From: Bradyrhizobium sp. JYMT SZCCT0180
Lineage (GTDB): Bacteria > Pseudomonadota > Alphaproteobacteria > Rhizobiales > Xanthobacteraceae
DNA length: 64,000 nt
NCBI RefSeq assembly: GCF_018130165.1
Contig: NZ_JAFCLZ010000010.1
Location: 211,308-275,307 of the forward strand
Reading direction: 5' to 3'
Shown: in pieces, positions 7,901 to 17,050 of the stretch
Layout: every line of letters starts with the position of its first letter
Position numbering within the stretch: position 1 is the first letter of the stretch
The notes under the pieces: generated by a model
Databases searched by the model: none
Seen by the model: the letters and a program-made list of their open reading frames with translations, nothing else
What the model was told of the DNA's origin: nothing
Program-made: the position numbers and the translations under genes

Positions 7901-9502
7901 TCAGAATGCGCCTGCGGACGCGGAGGGGCGGCCGGCTGGTCGCCGACCTTCGGCCTCGATTTCGTTGCGGATGGCGAACAGCTTGAGATAGGTCGAATAG
8001 GCGGCATCGTTGGCCGCCGCCCATATCGGGTCGGCCTGGTGGACCGTCTGCTCCGGCGCCATCGCGTCGAGCGCCGCGAACAGATCCGGATACAGCCCGG
8101 CCGCGACGGCGGCGACCATCGCGGTGCCGAGTAGCACCGGTTCGGGCGAGTGGGAGATGACGAGGTCGGCGCCAAGCGCATCACGATAAAGGCGCACCAT
8201 CAGCGGATTCCTGGTGTGTCCGCCGGAGAGACAGGCGCGGTCGATCGCATAGCCACGCGTGTTGAGATGCTCAAGGATATGGCGGCTTTGCAGCGCGAGC
8301 GCGCGGGCCGTCGCGTAGTAATGTTCGAGGAACGAGCGTGGGCTCGTCTCCAGGCCAAGGCCGCTGACGAGCGCGCGCACCGCACCGTCGCCATGGGGCG
8401 CGCGGTTTCCGAGCCAGTCGGGGACGATATGCCGCCGCGCGCCGAAGGCGGGGCCTTCGAGATCGAGCAGCGCGAGAATATCGCGCGCGGTTTCCGCATG
8501 CAGCGCTGCCGACGCCTTGCCGGGGCTGGCGGGATGCTGGTCCAGCACGGCGTCGAGCGCCGCGCCCGAAATGCTCATCCCGGCCTCGTGCATCCAGTAG
8601 CCGGGAAACACCGCGTCCTTGAAGGGACCCCAGACCCCGGAGATGTGCCGTTCATCCTCGGCCCAGCACATATAGCAGCTCGAGGTGCCGCCGATCAGCG
8701 CCAGCGTGCGGTTCATCTTGTCGCGAAATCCGTGGCCCATGACGCCGAGAGCGCCTGCTTCCGCGTCGATCAATCCGATCGCGACCGGCGCACCCGGCGC
8801 GATGCCGAGCGCCTTCGCCGCATCCGCGGAGACCGTTCCGTGAACCTGCCCGACCATGCCTGGCGGCTCGGCGAGCTTGCCGCGCCGCGGCAGATCGGAG
8901 AGATCAAGTGCAGCGAGCAGGTCGCGGCGCCACGGATCAGGCTCGGCAGGCAAATAGGGAAACTTGCAGGCAAGCCCGCAGACGGAGTGCCGATCGATGC
9001 CGGTCATGCGGCGAGCGACTTCGTCCGAGAGGTCGCGCACGGCGGTGACGCGCGCCCACGCCTCCGGCGTGTGCCGCTTTACCCAGAGGATCTTTGGGAG
9101 ATACATCTCCGGCGAGACCGTACCGCCGACATGATCCAGATAACGGTCGCCGGATGCTCCAATCTCCTCTGCCTCGCATTCGCCGCGATGGTCCATCCAG
9201 CAGACCACGTCCGCATCGCCTTGCAGCGGCGGCCCGCCTTTGGCCTCGAAATAGGTGGAGGACGTCGCGTCGACGGCGACGCCCGCGATCGCAGCTGCCG
9301 CACCCGGCGCATCGGCAATGGCGGCGCGGATGGCGGCACATACCGCCGCCCAGATTTCGTCCATCCGATAAACAGCGTGGTTTTCCGCGGGCCGCAGCAG
9401 TTCGAACGGATGACTGCGCGCGGTCACCAGCCCGCCCGACGCGTCGAACAGCCCGGCGCGGGCCGACAACGTACCGACATCGATGGCGAGCAGCAGGCTC
9501 AT
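7901..9502 (-). CDS. FGGY-family pentulose kinase (ribulokinase-like)
   Basis: A 533-residue sugar kinase with the two-domain actin-like fold of the FGGY family. Features are the N-terminal phosphate-binding AIDVGTLSARAGLFD, the sugar-binding WMDHRGECEAEEI near residue 108, the ATP-binding ALIGGTSSCYM, and the adenosine motif LSGGHTRNPLMVRLYRDALG near 446. It resembles the YDR109C/ribulokinase branch, which phosphorylates D-ribulose, L-ribulose or a similar ketopentose. The start overlaps the SorC regulator stop by four bases (ATGA), which sets the ATG at 9502. With the dehydrogenase upstream, the likely scheme is polyol to ketose to ketose phosphate. Substrate is inferred, not seen. Confidence 0.82.
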   Translation of the reverse strand: MSLLLAIDVGTLSARAGLFDASGGLVTARSHPFELLRPAENHAVYRMDEIWAAVCAAIRAAIADAPGAAAAIAGVAVDATSSTYFEAKGGPPLQGDADVVCWMDHRGECEAEEIGASGDRYLDHVGGTVSPEMYLPKILWVKRHTPEAWARVTAVRDLSDEVARRMTGIDRHSVCGLACKFPYLPAEPDPWRRDLLAALDLSDLPRRGKLAEPPGMVGQVHGTVSADAAKALGIAPGAPVAIGLIDAEAGALGVMGHGFRDKMNRTLALIGGTSSCYMCWAEDERHISGVWGPFKDAVFPGYWMHEAGMSISGAALDAVLDQHPASPGKASAALHAETARDILALLDLEGPAFGARRHIVPDWLGNRAPHGDGAVRALVSGLGLETSPRSFLEHYYATARALALQSRHILEHLNTRGYAIDRACLSGGHTRNPLMVRLYRDALGADLVISHSPEPVLLGTAMVAAVAAGLYPDLFAALDAMAPEQTVHQADPIWAAANDAAYSTYLKLFAIRNEIEAEGRRPAGRPSASAGAF

Positions 9503-10476
9503 TGCAGCAGCGCCGCTGCCGCCGACTCGTCCGTGACGAGGCATCGCACATAGCGCGCGTTCAGAATGCCGCGGATCACCGGCGCCTTGGGTAACCCGCC
9601 CGAGGCCAGGATGGAGATCGGATACGCCTTAAGCTCCTGCGGGCTCAGCGCCATGACTCGGGAATTGAGAGGGTGGTCGACCGGGCGGCCGTATTCGTCC
9701 AGATACGTTCCGAGCAGGTCGCCGACCGCGCCCGCCTTGCGCAGTCCGTCCAGTGATTCATTCACAATATGGGTCGCCGCGAGCAGCGAGCGTGGTGTCA
9801 GGTCGCCGCAGGATACCAGCGCGATCTGGCCTTCGCGAGCCCGGCGCATCACGTCCGCGAGTCCGTAGTGCGTCAGGAGTGTGGAACGGCTCTCGACCGA
9901 AGGGCAATAGATCGGTGCCGCGACGTAGTAGCATTCGGCGCCTATCAGCCGAGCAAACTCGGTCGCGACCTCGAACGTGTTGGTGCCGGCGCCGCGCGTC
10001 ATGCCGCCCATCAGGGAGGTCACCCAGCTGCGGGCGAATCGTCGCTGCTTGAGCGTGCGCGCGGCGGCTCGGAGCGTGCGGCCCCAGCCGACGCCGAGGC
10101 CAATGCCATCCTTCAGCAGGGGGTGAAGCATCGTGCTCGCGGCTTCGCCGATCACCTGTTGCAGCGCATCGGGATCGGGCAGGCTGGGTACCACCGAAAC
10201 ATCGTCGAGCGCGAAGCGCGCCTTCAGCTTCTCTTCCAGCGCAACGCAGTTGGCGAGCGGCAGCTTGATCTCGACGCTGACGAGCCCGTCCTGCCGTGCC
10301 TGCCCCAGCAGCTTGTTGACCTTGAGCCGCGTCAACCCGAGCCGATCGGCAATCTCCTGCTGCGTCATCGCGCCGACGTAGTAATACCAGCAGGCTCGAG
10401 CCTGGATTTGCGCTTCGGCCAGGTCCTCGGCGTTGATACGCATTGTCGTCGTTTCGCTGTCTGATGTGTCGCTCAC
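9499..10476 (-). CDS. SorC-family sugar-responsive transcriptional regulator
   Basis: A 325-residue regulator with an N-terminal helix-turn-helix (MTQQEIADRLGLTRLKVNKL) and a SorC/DeoR sugar-phosphate binding domain (GVGWGRTLRAA, SLMGGMTRG, GAVGDLLGTYLDEYGRPV). Such proteins sense a phosphorylated sugar and control their own operon. It starts at GTG 10476 behind GAGGTGAGG; ATG 10443 is possible. It sits between a polyol dehydrogenase and a FGGY kinase, so the kinase product is the likely inducer. It is clearly paralogous in sequence and layout to the regulator at 22159-23106. Confidence 0.87.
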   Translation of the reverse strand: MSDTSDSETTTMRINAEDLAEAQIQARACWYYYVGAMTQQEIADRLGLTRLKVNKLLGQARQDGLVSVEIKLPLANCVALEEKLKARFALDDVSVVPSLPDPDALQQVIGEAASTMLHPLLKDGIGLGVGWGRTLRAAARTLKQRRFARSWVTSLMGGMTRGAGTNTFEVATEFARLIGAECYYVAAPIYCPSVESRSTLLTHYGLADVMRRAREGQIALVSCGDLTPRSLLAATHIVNESLDGLRKAGAVGDLLGTYLDEYGRPVDHPLNSRVMALSPQELKAYPISILASGGLPKAPVIRGILNARYVRCLVTDESAAAALLQ

Positions 10477-10556
10477 AACCTCACCTCACGCATACACCGG
10501 CTTCATCGTGATGCTCCCATTTGCTAGTGGCGGCCAGGTGCCATTCGGGCGTCGGT

Positions 10557-11579
10557 TCAACTCCCCTTGAGATCGACGAGGACCTTGACGTAGCCGGGCG
10601 CATTGCCGGCCAGCGCCGTGAACACGCCAGGCGCTTCCTCAAGCGCGACGCGGTGGGTGACGATCGAGCGTACGTCGATCTTCCCCGCTGCGAGGAACTC
10701 AATGGCGCGCGGATAGACGTCGCCCATCCGCCGCGCGAACTTGATATTCAGGCCGCGGCGGCGGGCGTCCGCGGCCGGCAAGGTGTAAATGTCGCCGTCG
10801 GGAATGCCGACCAGCACGATCCGCCCCCCGATGCGCGTCGCGGTTACGGCGTCGCGGAAGCCAAACGGCGAATTCGTCGCTTCCAGTACAAGGGGGCAGC
10901 CGCCCTTGGACCATTCTGCAATGTCGGCGGCGCTTTCCCCGACGCGATCGGCGCCGATCTTTTCGGCCGTTGCGCGGCGATGCGGCAGCGGATCGCAGGC
11001 GAGGACCTCACCGGCGCCGGCAGCTTTCAACACCTGGACGATGAGCAGGCCGATCGGGCCGCAGCCCAGCACGGCCACGCGTTCGAGCATGCGTGGCTTG
11101 GCGAGCCCGACGGCGTGAATGGCGACGCCGAGCGGCTCCAGCATGACGGCATCCAGCGCGTCGAAGCCATTCGGTAGCGCGACGAGCTGCGACCTTGGTG
11201 CCCAGATGCGCTCCGTCATCGCGCCGTCGAAGGGAGGAGCTCCAATGAATTCAACGTTGGGGCAGAGGTTGGGATGGCCCTCATGGCACCAGTCGCACCG
11301 ACCGCATGCCTTGTTCGGATCGACGGCAACGAGCTGGCCGCGCATGAGACCGAGCTCCTCGACGTCCTGACAGAGATAGCCGCCGAACTCATGCCCGGGG
11401 ACAAAGGGTTCGTTGATAAGCGCGCTGCCGATACCGCCGTCCTTGAAATAATGCAGATCGCTGCCGCAGACGCCGACCGAGGCGACATCCATCAGGACTT
11501 CGTCCTCGCGGCCCTCGCGTAGATTGAACTGCGCTACCCGCGCTTTGTTGGCCCCGTCGATGAAGAGAGCTCGGCTCAT
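10557..11579 (-). CDS. Zinc-type polyol/idonate dehydrogenase (MDR family)
   Basis: A 340-residue medium-chain dehydrogenase. The catalytic zinc site is seen as VCGSDLHYF and PFVPGHEFGG, the structural-zinc cysteine cluster as CGRCDWCHEGHPNLC, and the NAD-binding motif as AVLGCGPIGLLIVQ near residue 170. The sequence is closest in feel to L-idonate 5-dehydrogenase and sorbitol/xylitol dehydrogenases. It is the first gene of a minus-strand group continuing with a SorC regulator and a FGGY kinase. Together they would oxidise a polyol or aldonate and phosphorylate the ketose. The intergenic region upstream is AT-rich, fitting a regulated promoter. Confidence 0.83.
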   Translation of the reverse strand: MSRALFIDGANKARVAQFNLREGREDEVLMDVASVGVCGSDLHYFKDGGIGSALINEPFVPGHEFGGYLCQDVEELGLMRGQLVAVDPNKACGRCDWCHEGHPNLCPNVEFIGAPPFDGAMTERIWAPRSQLVALPNGFDALDAVMLEPLGVAIHAVGLAKPRMLERVAVLGCGPIGLLIVQVLKAAGAGEVLACDPLPHRRATAEKIGADRVGESAADIAEWSKGGCPLVLEATNSPFGFRDAVTATRIGGRIVLVGIPDGDIYTLPAADARRRGLNIKFARRMGDVYPRAIEFLAAGKIDVRSIVTHRVALEEAPGVFTALAGNAPGYVKVLVDLKGS

Positions 11580-12323
11580 AAACCCTGCACCCGGCTTGTC
11601 CGGGTCCCCTCGTGGGACATTCCTATCTTGCTCTATTACATTCGTGTTTTAGAAGATGCAACATATGAAAAATTTAAAAAACATTTGTTTGACGATCGAA
11701 ATCCAGTTTCGCTGCGATCTTTAGAAATCTAGTTATCTCAATCGCTTAGGAGAGGTTTGGAGCGCGATCTGCTTTCACGAAGATCAGTGTTTGCGGTCGG
11801 CAGCGGACCTGCTGCACGGTGCGAACGTGGAGCTGTCCTCATCCCAAAACCGGAGCGATGCGCCATCCACAAGCTCAATGTCGAATCCCCGCCGGAGGCA
11901 CGATCAACCGCCGAGGCGATGATCGCGAACCGGCGCATGCAGATATTGCCTCTGCTTTCACGGAAGTCTGGGCCCGCGCCGATCACTGGAGGGCGTCGAT
12001 CCGCACAAGCATCGCGATCCATTGAAGACGACTTCCAGGGTCCGATCCAAACTGCGCGTGCGTATCACGGCAGCGCGCTGAACATCGCGATGCAAAGCAA
12101 ACGCCGGCCTGCTGGAGTTTGGCCTCACCGCCTGTCGCCGCGTGCTGTCGCGGGAAGAGCCTAACGAACTGGTGGAGCACCTGCGGGCGGCGCTGCGCGA
12201 AATCGAGGCGCGGCCTCCGGTCGAGCAGGCTCCTGGAGGTGCGTCAGTTGCGGATGCATCCCGGCGTTCCGCATGATAGGCTGACTGACATAAAGATAAG
12301 CAAACCTTGGGAGGAGAGCGATC
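11580..12323. other. Long divergent intergenic region with regulatory AT-rich patch
   Basis: About 740 bases between the polyol dehydrogenase (minus) and the MFS permease (plus). Positions 11630-11740 are strikingly AT-rich. They contain an imperfect inverted repeat, CAACATATG near 11658 against CATTTGTTTG near 11682, a candidate operator for the SorC regulator. The rest is GC-rich without a convincing gene; the last part holds a possible gene remnant (about 12087-12275), listed separately. The MFS gene is preceded by a strong GGGAGGAGAG ribosome site at 12310-12319. Confidence 0.4.
12087..12275 (+). pseudogene. Possible 3' remnant of an unidentified gene
   Basis: A plus-strand frame entered from a TGA near 12080 reads as a plausible protein C-terminus: ANAGLLEFGLTACRRVLSR, then EEPNELVEHLRAALREIEAR, ending about 20 residues later at TGA 12273-12275. 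It has amphipathic helix character and no start codon with a ribosome site. Nothing upstream extends it. I cannot name the family. It may be a decayed fragment or chance. Confidence 0.25.
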
Positions 12324-13679
12324 ATGCATCCGACTGGTGCGCAAACGTCTTCGCCGCAATCGCTGGCGTTGGAGAGCGGGGAACTCAAGGCGGTATTCTC
12401 GAAGGTTAGCTGGCGCCTCATCCCGCTGTTGCTGATCGCTTACATGATCGCCTATCTCGATCGCATCAACATCGGCTACGCGCAGCTGCAAATGAAGCAG
12501 ACTCTGCCGTTCGACGATGCCGTCTACGGCCTGGGCGCGGGAATATTTTTCATCGGATACTTTTTGTTTGAAGTGCCGAGCAACCTTCTCCTGGAGAGGA
12601 TCGGTGCGCGCAAGACGCTGTTGCGTATCATGGTGCTCTGGGGGCTGACCGCATCGGCCATGATGTTCGTGTCCACGCCGCTGCAGTTCTACGTGTTGCG
12701 ATTCCTGCTCGGTGTCTTCGAGGCAGGTTTTTTCCCAGGTGTCATTCTGTATTTCACCTATTGGTATCCATCGGTGCGGCGCGGCCAGGTCATTGCGATC
12801 TTTATGTCCGCTACCACGATCATTTCCGTGCTTGCCGGACCGCTTTGCGGCGCTACCTTGAAATATTTCGACGGGGTCGGCGGGCTTTACGGTTGGCAAT
12901 GGCTGTTCCTGGTGCAGGGACTGCCGGCGGTTTTTCTTGGGTTCCTGGTGTATTTCCTGCTGGAGGACAAGCCAGCGCATGCCAGCTGGCTCTCGAAGGA
13001 CGAGAAGAAGCTGCTCGAAGACAGCCTTGCGCGTAACGTGAAGGGTGTCGAAAGGGAGCCTGCCGGCACGTTCGGCAGCCTGCTGCGGGATCCGAAAGTA
13101 TATGCCCTCTCGCTCGTTTATCTGCTCCTGCTGGGTGCTACCTATACGATGGTGTTCTGGCTGCCGACCTTGATTCAAAGTTGGGGGATCAAGGATCTGT
13201 TGCTGGTCGGGATCTACGCGGCCATCCCTAACGCAGTCGGTGTCATCGGCATGATCCTGATCGGCCGGCATTCCGACAAGTGGCGCGAGCGGCGCTGGCA
13301 TTTTGCAGCATGTGTGGTGATTGCTGCGATCGGCCTCTTCGCGACGACGCTGCTGCAGGGCAACCTGGTCGGATCGCTCCTGGCGCTGTCGTTCGCCGTG
13401 ATCGGGATAGCGTCTGCCACGCCTCTGTTCTTTGCGTTGATCAGCGAATACCTCTCGGTCGGAGCTGCCGCCGGCGGCCTCGCGCTCATCAGCAGTCTCG
13501 GCAACCTCGGTCCGGCGATAAGTCCGACCATCAACGGGCTCATTGTCAGGAGCACAGGTGACAATACCTACAGCATGTATTTCGTGATTGCGCTCTACCT
13601 TCTGTCCGGGCTGCTCCTGCTCCTGACGATCCGGCCGACTTCAATCGCGGCTGTGCCGGCGCCGGCGGCTGCGCACTGA
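12324..13679 (+). CDS. MFS transporter, anion:cation symporter family
   Basis: A 451-residue permease with 12 predicted membrane segments. The N-terminal half has LIAYMIAYLDRINIGYA and YFLFEVPSNLLLERIGARK, the usual signature of the ACS branch (glucarate, galactonate, tartrate and phthalate permeases). The central loop after DKPAHASWLSKDEKK and the second-half loop GRHSDKWRERRWH fit the same branch. A GGGAGGAGAG ribosome site precedes the ATG. Neighbours are sugar-acid and polyol enzymes, so a sugar acid or other organic anion is the probable substrate. It converges with the aldehyde dehydrogenase gene. Confidence 0.85.
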   Translation: MHPTGAQTSSPQSLALESGELKAVFSKVSWRLIPLLLIAYMIAYLDRINIGYAQLQMKQTLPFDDAVYGLGAGIFFIGYFLFEVPSNLLLERIGARKTLLRIMVLWGLTASAMMFVSTPLQFYVLRFLLGVFEAGFFPGVILYFTYWYPSVRRGQVIAIFMSATTIISVLAGPLCGATLKYFDGVGGLYGWQWLFLVQGLPAVFLGFLVYFLLEDKPAHASWLSKDEKKLLEDSLARNVKGVEREPAGTFGSLLRDPKVYALSLVYLLLLGATYTMVFWLPTLIQSWGIKDLLLVGIYAAIPNAVGVIGMILIGRHSDKWRERRWHFAACVVIAAIGLFATTLLQGNLVGSLLALSFAVIGIASATPLFFALISEYLSVGAAAGGLALISSLGNLGPAISPTINGLIVRSTGDNTYSMYFVIALYLLSGLLLLLTIRPTSIAAVPAPAAAH

Positions 13680-13900
13680 CGGAACCTGACAGGATGCCTG
13701 TTGAGTTGGGCGACTGCGACGCGTCGCGCCGGTAAAAGCGAGGGAGGTGAGCACGTGAGAGGCTTAGGTCGGGCCCTTTGATCTATGCTCATTTGCGGGC
13801 CCGCGTCTTCAAGATTTCCGACACCCCGATCGACGAAAGCCGGGAGGCCGGCCGGAAATGCGATGATGTCGGAAGCGGCGCGTTCATTGGCGATTTCCAT

Positions 13901-15457
13901 TCAATCCACGTCGAACTTGACGCCTTGGGCCAGCGGCAGCGTGCGGCCATAGTTGATCGTGTTGGTAGCGCGGCGCATGTAGGCCTTCCAGGCATCGGAC
14001 CCGGACTCACGTCCGCCGCCGGTTTCCTTCTCGCCGCCGAATGCGCCGCCGATCTCGGCGCCGGAGGGGCCGATGTTCACGTTGGCGATACCGCAATCGG
14101 AGCCGCGCGCCGACAAGAAGGCTTCAGCCTCGCGCAGATCGTTGGTGAAGATCGAAGACGACAGCCCTTGCGGAACGGCATTGTGCAATTCGATCACCGC
14201 ATCGAAGTCGCTGTATTTGATGACATAGAGGATCGGCGCAAAAGTCTCGCGCTCGACCGTTCCGGTCTGTCCAGAGATCTCGACCAGCGCCGGGCGGACA
14301 TAGAAGGCCGCGTCTGCGCCTGCCGCGGCGACGCGGTCGCCGCCGACAATGGCCGCACCGGCGGCCCTGGCTTCGCCGAGGGCGCGCTGCATCGATTCAT
14401 ACGCGTGTCCGTCGATCAGAGGGCCGACCAGATTGCCGGTGAGGGGATTGCCGACGGAAACGGACTGATAGACCTTCTTGAGGCGCGGTACGAAGCTGTC
14501 ATAGATGCTCTCGTGAACGAAAAGGCGGCGCAGTGTGGTGCAGCGCTGGCCGGCAGTGCCCATGGCCGCGAAGGCGACGCCGCGCAGCGTCAGGTCGAGA
14601 TCGGCGGTCGGCGTGACGACCGCCGCGTTATTGCCGCCGAGTTCCAGAATGGCGCGGGCAAAGCGCTGCGCGAGCTTCGGCGCGACGGCGCGTCCCATCG
14701 CGGTCGAACCGGTCGCCGAGACCAGGGGAACCCTGGTGTTGTTCACGAGGGCCTCACCGATCTCGCGCCCTCCGACCAGCACGGCAGACAATCCGTCGGG
14801 CGCTGCACCGCCATCGGCCTTGAAGCGCTTCAGGGCGCGGGCGAACAGCGCGTCCGTCGCCAAGGCGGTGAGGGGTGTTTTTTCCGACGGCTTCCAGACG
14901 ATGCTGTTGCCGCAGACCAATGCCAGCGCGGCATTCCATGACCAGACCGCGACCGGGAAATTGAACGCCGAGATGATGCCGGTGACACCGAGCGGATGCC
15001 AGGTCTCCGCCATCCGGTGCTCGTGGCGCTCGGTCGCGATCGTCAAGCCGTAGAGCTGCCGGGAAAGCCCAACGGCGTAGTCGCAAATGTCGATCATCTC
15101 CTGCACTTCGCCGAGACCTTCGGACTCGATCTTGCCGGTCTCGATGGAAACCAGCCGACCAAGCGCGCGCTTGCTGGCGCGCAACTCTTCGCCGAGCAGC
15201 CGCACCAGTTCACCGCGCTTGGGAGCAGGGATCAGGCGCCATTGCAGGAAAGCCGCATGGGCTTTTTCGATCGCCGAGGTCGCGCCGGCGGCGTCGATCT
15301 CCCTGACATGGGCCACGGTTTCACCGGTGATCGGGGTTCTCGCGACCAGCCTGCCACCGCTATAGCTGACGGGTTCGACACCGAGCTCAACCAGAAGCGC
15401 GTCGACCTCGGCCTTCAGCGAGAGGTCTTTGATTTTGACGGATTGTTTGTCTGACAT
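13901..15457 (-). CDS. Aldehyde dehydrogenase, ALDH7 (aminoadipate-semialdehyde) type
   Basis: A 518-residue NAD(P)-dependent aldehyde dehydrogenase. The coenzyme site is seen in FNFPVAVWSWNAALALVCGN and WKPSEKTPL, the catalytic glutamate in LELGGNNA, and the catalytic cysteine in GTAGQRCTTLRRL. The motifs AFNFPV and GGNNA match the ALDH7 branch, which oxidises alpha-aminoadipic semialdehyde in lysine breakdown and also betaine aldehyde. The ATG at 15457 with GAAAGAA upstream is preferred; the frame runs open to 15634 without conserved sequence. It is divergent from the ugp operon. Whether it serves lysine degradation or a glycerol/choline-derived aldehyde is open. Confidence 0.85.
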   Translation of the reverse strand: MSDKQSVKIKDLSLKAEVDALLVELGVEPVSYSGGRLVARTPITGETVAHVREIDAAGATSAIEKAHAAFLQWRLIPAPKRGELVRLLGEELRASKRALGRLVSIETGKIESEGLGEVQEMIDICDYAVGLSRQLYGLTIATERHEHRMAETWHPLGVTGIISAFNFPVAVWSWNAALALVCGNSIVWKPSEKTPLTALATDALFARALKRFKADGGAAPDGLSAVLVGGREIGEALVNNTRVPLVSATGSTAMGRAVAPKLAQRFARAILELGGNNAAVVTPTADLDLTLRGVAFAAMGTAGQRCTTLRRLFVHESIYDSFVPRLKKVYQSVSVGNPLTGNLVGPLIDGHAYESMQRALGEARAAGAAIVGGDRVAAAGADAAFYVRPALVEISGQTGTVERETFAPILYVIKYSDFDAVIELHNAVPQGLSSSIFTNDLREAEAFLSARGSDCGIANVNIGPSGAEIGGAFGGEKETGGGRESGSDAWKAYMRRATNTINYGRTLPLAQGVKFDVD

Positions 15458-15712
15458 GAGGGGTTCTTTCCGAGGGCTCGCGTTGATTTCAGAGAAGGCG
15501 GCTGTCAGCGATTCTCGCCGCGCTCCCGGTCGATTGCGCCATACCCCACCATACACTGACCAGCCGGGCCTGAGCAGGCGTGCTCCCCGCAACAAAATCC
15601 GTGTATCCGGCCCCCTTTCATCAAGGCGACACATATGTCATTATAGAAATACAAATGATCGAAGCCGGGGTTTGAACCGCCGGCTCACTGGACCGCTGAG
15701 GGAGGATCACCC
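15458..15712. promoter_or_regulatory. Divergent promoter region of ALDH and the ugp operon
   Basis: 255 bases between the ALDH gene and ugpB. An AT-rich stretch at 15631-15660 holds a perfect inverted repeat TCATT (15638-15642) / AATGA (15654-15658), and ACATATGT at 15631-15638 is an 8-base palindrome. This is the best candidate operator for the SorC regulator at the end of the ugp operon. A Pho-box search gave only one good half site (CTTTCAT at 15615-15621), so phosphate control is not shown. The ugpB ribosome site GGGAGGATCACCC lies at 15700-15712. Confidence 0.4.
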
Positions 15713-17050
15713 GTGAAGAAGATGGCATTCATTGCGGCTTTGTTCGGGGTTTTGGCGTTGGCTGCGCCCGCTCAGGCGGCGCGTGTCGAGGTGCAATGGT
15801 GGCACGCCATGAGCGGCGTACTGGGTGAACGGCTCAACGAGCTGGTCGAGAAATTCAACGCATCGCAGGATAAATATACCGTCGTGGCGGTCGCCAAAGG
15901 CAATTACGACGAAGTGACCAATGGCGTGATCGCGGCCTATCGTGCCAAGCGGCCGCCGGAAATGGTGCAGATCGCCGAACGTGGCTACATGACCATGCTG
16001 CTGTCGGGCGCCGTGGTGCCGGTGCAGGAACTTCTGGACCAGAAGGGCTACAAGGTCGACTTCTCCGACTTCATCAAGCCGGTGGCGAGTTTCTGGAGCT
16101 ACAAGGGCCGCATGTCGGCGATGCCCTTCAACTCCTCGACGCCGATCTTCTGGTACAACAAGGACCACTTCCAGAAAGCCGGCTTCGACAAGCCGGCTGC
16201 AACCTGGCAGGAGCTGGAGATGCAGCTCTACGCCATCAAGGCCAAGGGCGTCAGTGAGTGTGGCACGGTGCTGCCGGGCGACTTCTTCTGGAGCCTGCTG
16301 GAAAACTACAGCGCCATCAACAACCAGCCCTACGGTACGCTCGCCAACGGCTTCGACGGACTCGGCACCGAATTCGTCTACAACAAGACCAAGGTGGTCT
16401 CGCAGGTCGCGCGCCTGAAAAAATGGCTCGATGATGGCGTCATGCAGATCGCTGGCCAGGGCTTTAGCCCGGAACAATTGTTCACCTCCGGACGCTGCTC
16501 GACCTTCGTCAATTCGACCGCGTCGCACGGCAATATCGAGCGCAACGCCAAGATCAACTGGAGCGCCACCTTCCTGCCGCACGAGAACGATATCAATCCG
16601 CCGCTCAACAGCACCATTGGCGGTGGCGCCATCTGGGTGATGAAGGGGCACACGCCGGAACGCTACGACGCGGTCGCTGCCTTCCTCGATTTCGTTGCCC
16701 AGGCGGAGACGCAGGTGTGGTGGCATGGCGTGACCGGATATGTCCCGGCGACCAACAAGGCCTATGGGCTGGCGCGCGAGCGCGGCTATTATAAGGACCA
16801 TCCGACCCGCGAGATTGCGGTGCTGCAACTCTCGCGCGGCACGCCCAACGACAATTCGCGCGGCTTCCGCTTTGGCAATTTCGTGCAGACGATGCTGGCG
16901 CAGCGCAGCGAGGTGGAAGCGGTGTTCACCAGCCAGAAGCAGCCGCAGCAGGCGATGGATGACGCCGTCAAGCGCGGCAACGAGATCCTGCGCCAGTTCG
17001 AGAAGCTCAACGCCGGAAAAGGCACCGAGTGGGCCCCCGAGGCGAAATGA
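15713..17050 (+). CDS. ugpB: sn-Glycerol-3-phosphate/glycerophosphodiester ABC binding protein UgpB
   Basis: A 445-residue periplasmic solute-binding protein. A Sec signal peptide (MKKMAFIAALFGVLALAAPAQA, cleaved near residue 22) is followed by the UgpB-typical VEVQWWHAMSG. Further family marks are PFNSSTPIFWYNKD, a WSLLENYSAINNQPYGTLANG segment, and a C-terminal FVQTMLAQRSEVEAVF. UgpB captures glycerol-3-phosphate and glycerophosphodiesters such as glycerophosphocholine. It is the first gene of a seven-gene run, and its stop overlaps the ugpA start by four bases. The GTG at 15713 follows a strong GGGAGGA site. Confidence 0.9.
   Translation: MKKMAFIAALFGVLALAAPAQAARVEVQWWHAMSGVLGERLNELVEKFNASQDKYTVVAVAKGNYDEVTNGVIAAYRAKRPPEMVQIAERGYMTMLLSGAVVPVQELLDQKGYKVDFSDFIKPVASFWSYKGRMSAMPFNSSTPIFWYNKDHFQKAGFDKPAATWQELEMQLYAIKAKGVSECGTVLPGDFFWSLLENYSAINNQPYGTLANGFDGLGTEFVYNKTKVVSQVARLKKWLDDGVMQIAGQGFSPEQLFTSGRCSTFVNSTASHGNIERNAKINWSATFLPHENDINPPLNSTIGGGAIWVMKGHTPERYDAVAAFLDFVAQAETQVWWHGVTGYVPATNKAYGLARERGYYKDHPTREIAVLQLSRGTPNDNSRGFRFGNFVQTMLAQRSEVEAVFTSQKQPQQAMDDAVKRGNEILRQFEKLNAGKGTEWAPEAK

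Noticed and set aside
8150..9553. Plus-strand open frame of 467 codons over the FGGY kinase
   Set aside because: The minus strand encodes recognisable kinase motifs; the plus frame has none.
11958..13301. Minus-strand open frame of 447 codons over the MFS gene
   Set aside because: Its His/Gln-rich composition is the antisense of membrane segments; the plus strand has the ACS permease motifs and a strong ribosome site.
13680..13900. Search for a terminator between convergent MFS and ALDH genes
   Set aside because: Only a 5-base-arm hairpin (ACAGG/CCTGT near 13689-13701) without a T tract was found; not enough to call.
15615..15632. Possible Pho box before ugpB (CTTTCAT-CAAG-GCGACAC)
   Set aside because: Only the first half matches; the second half has three mismatches in seven, so phosphate control of ugp is not claimed.
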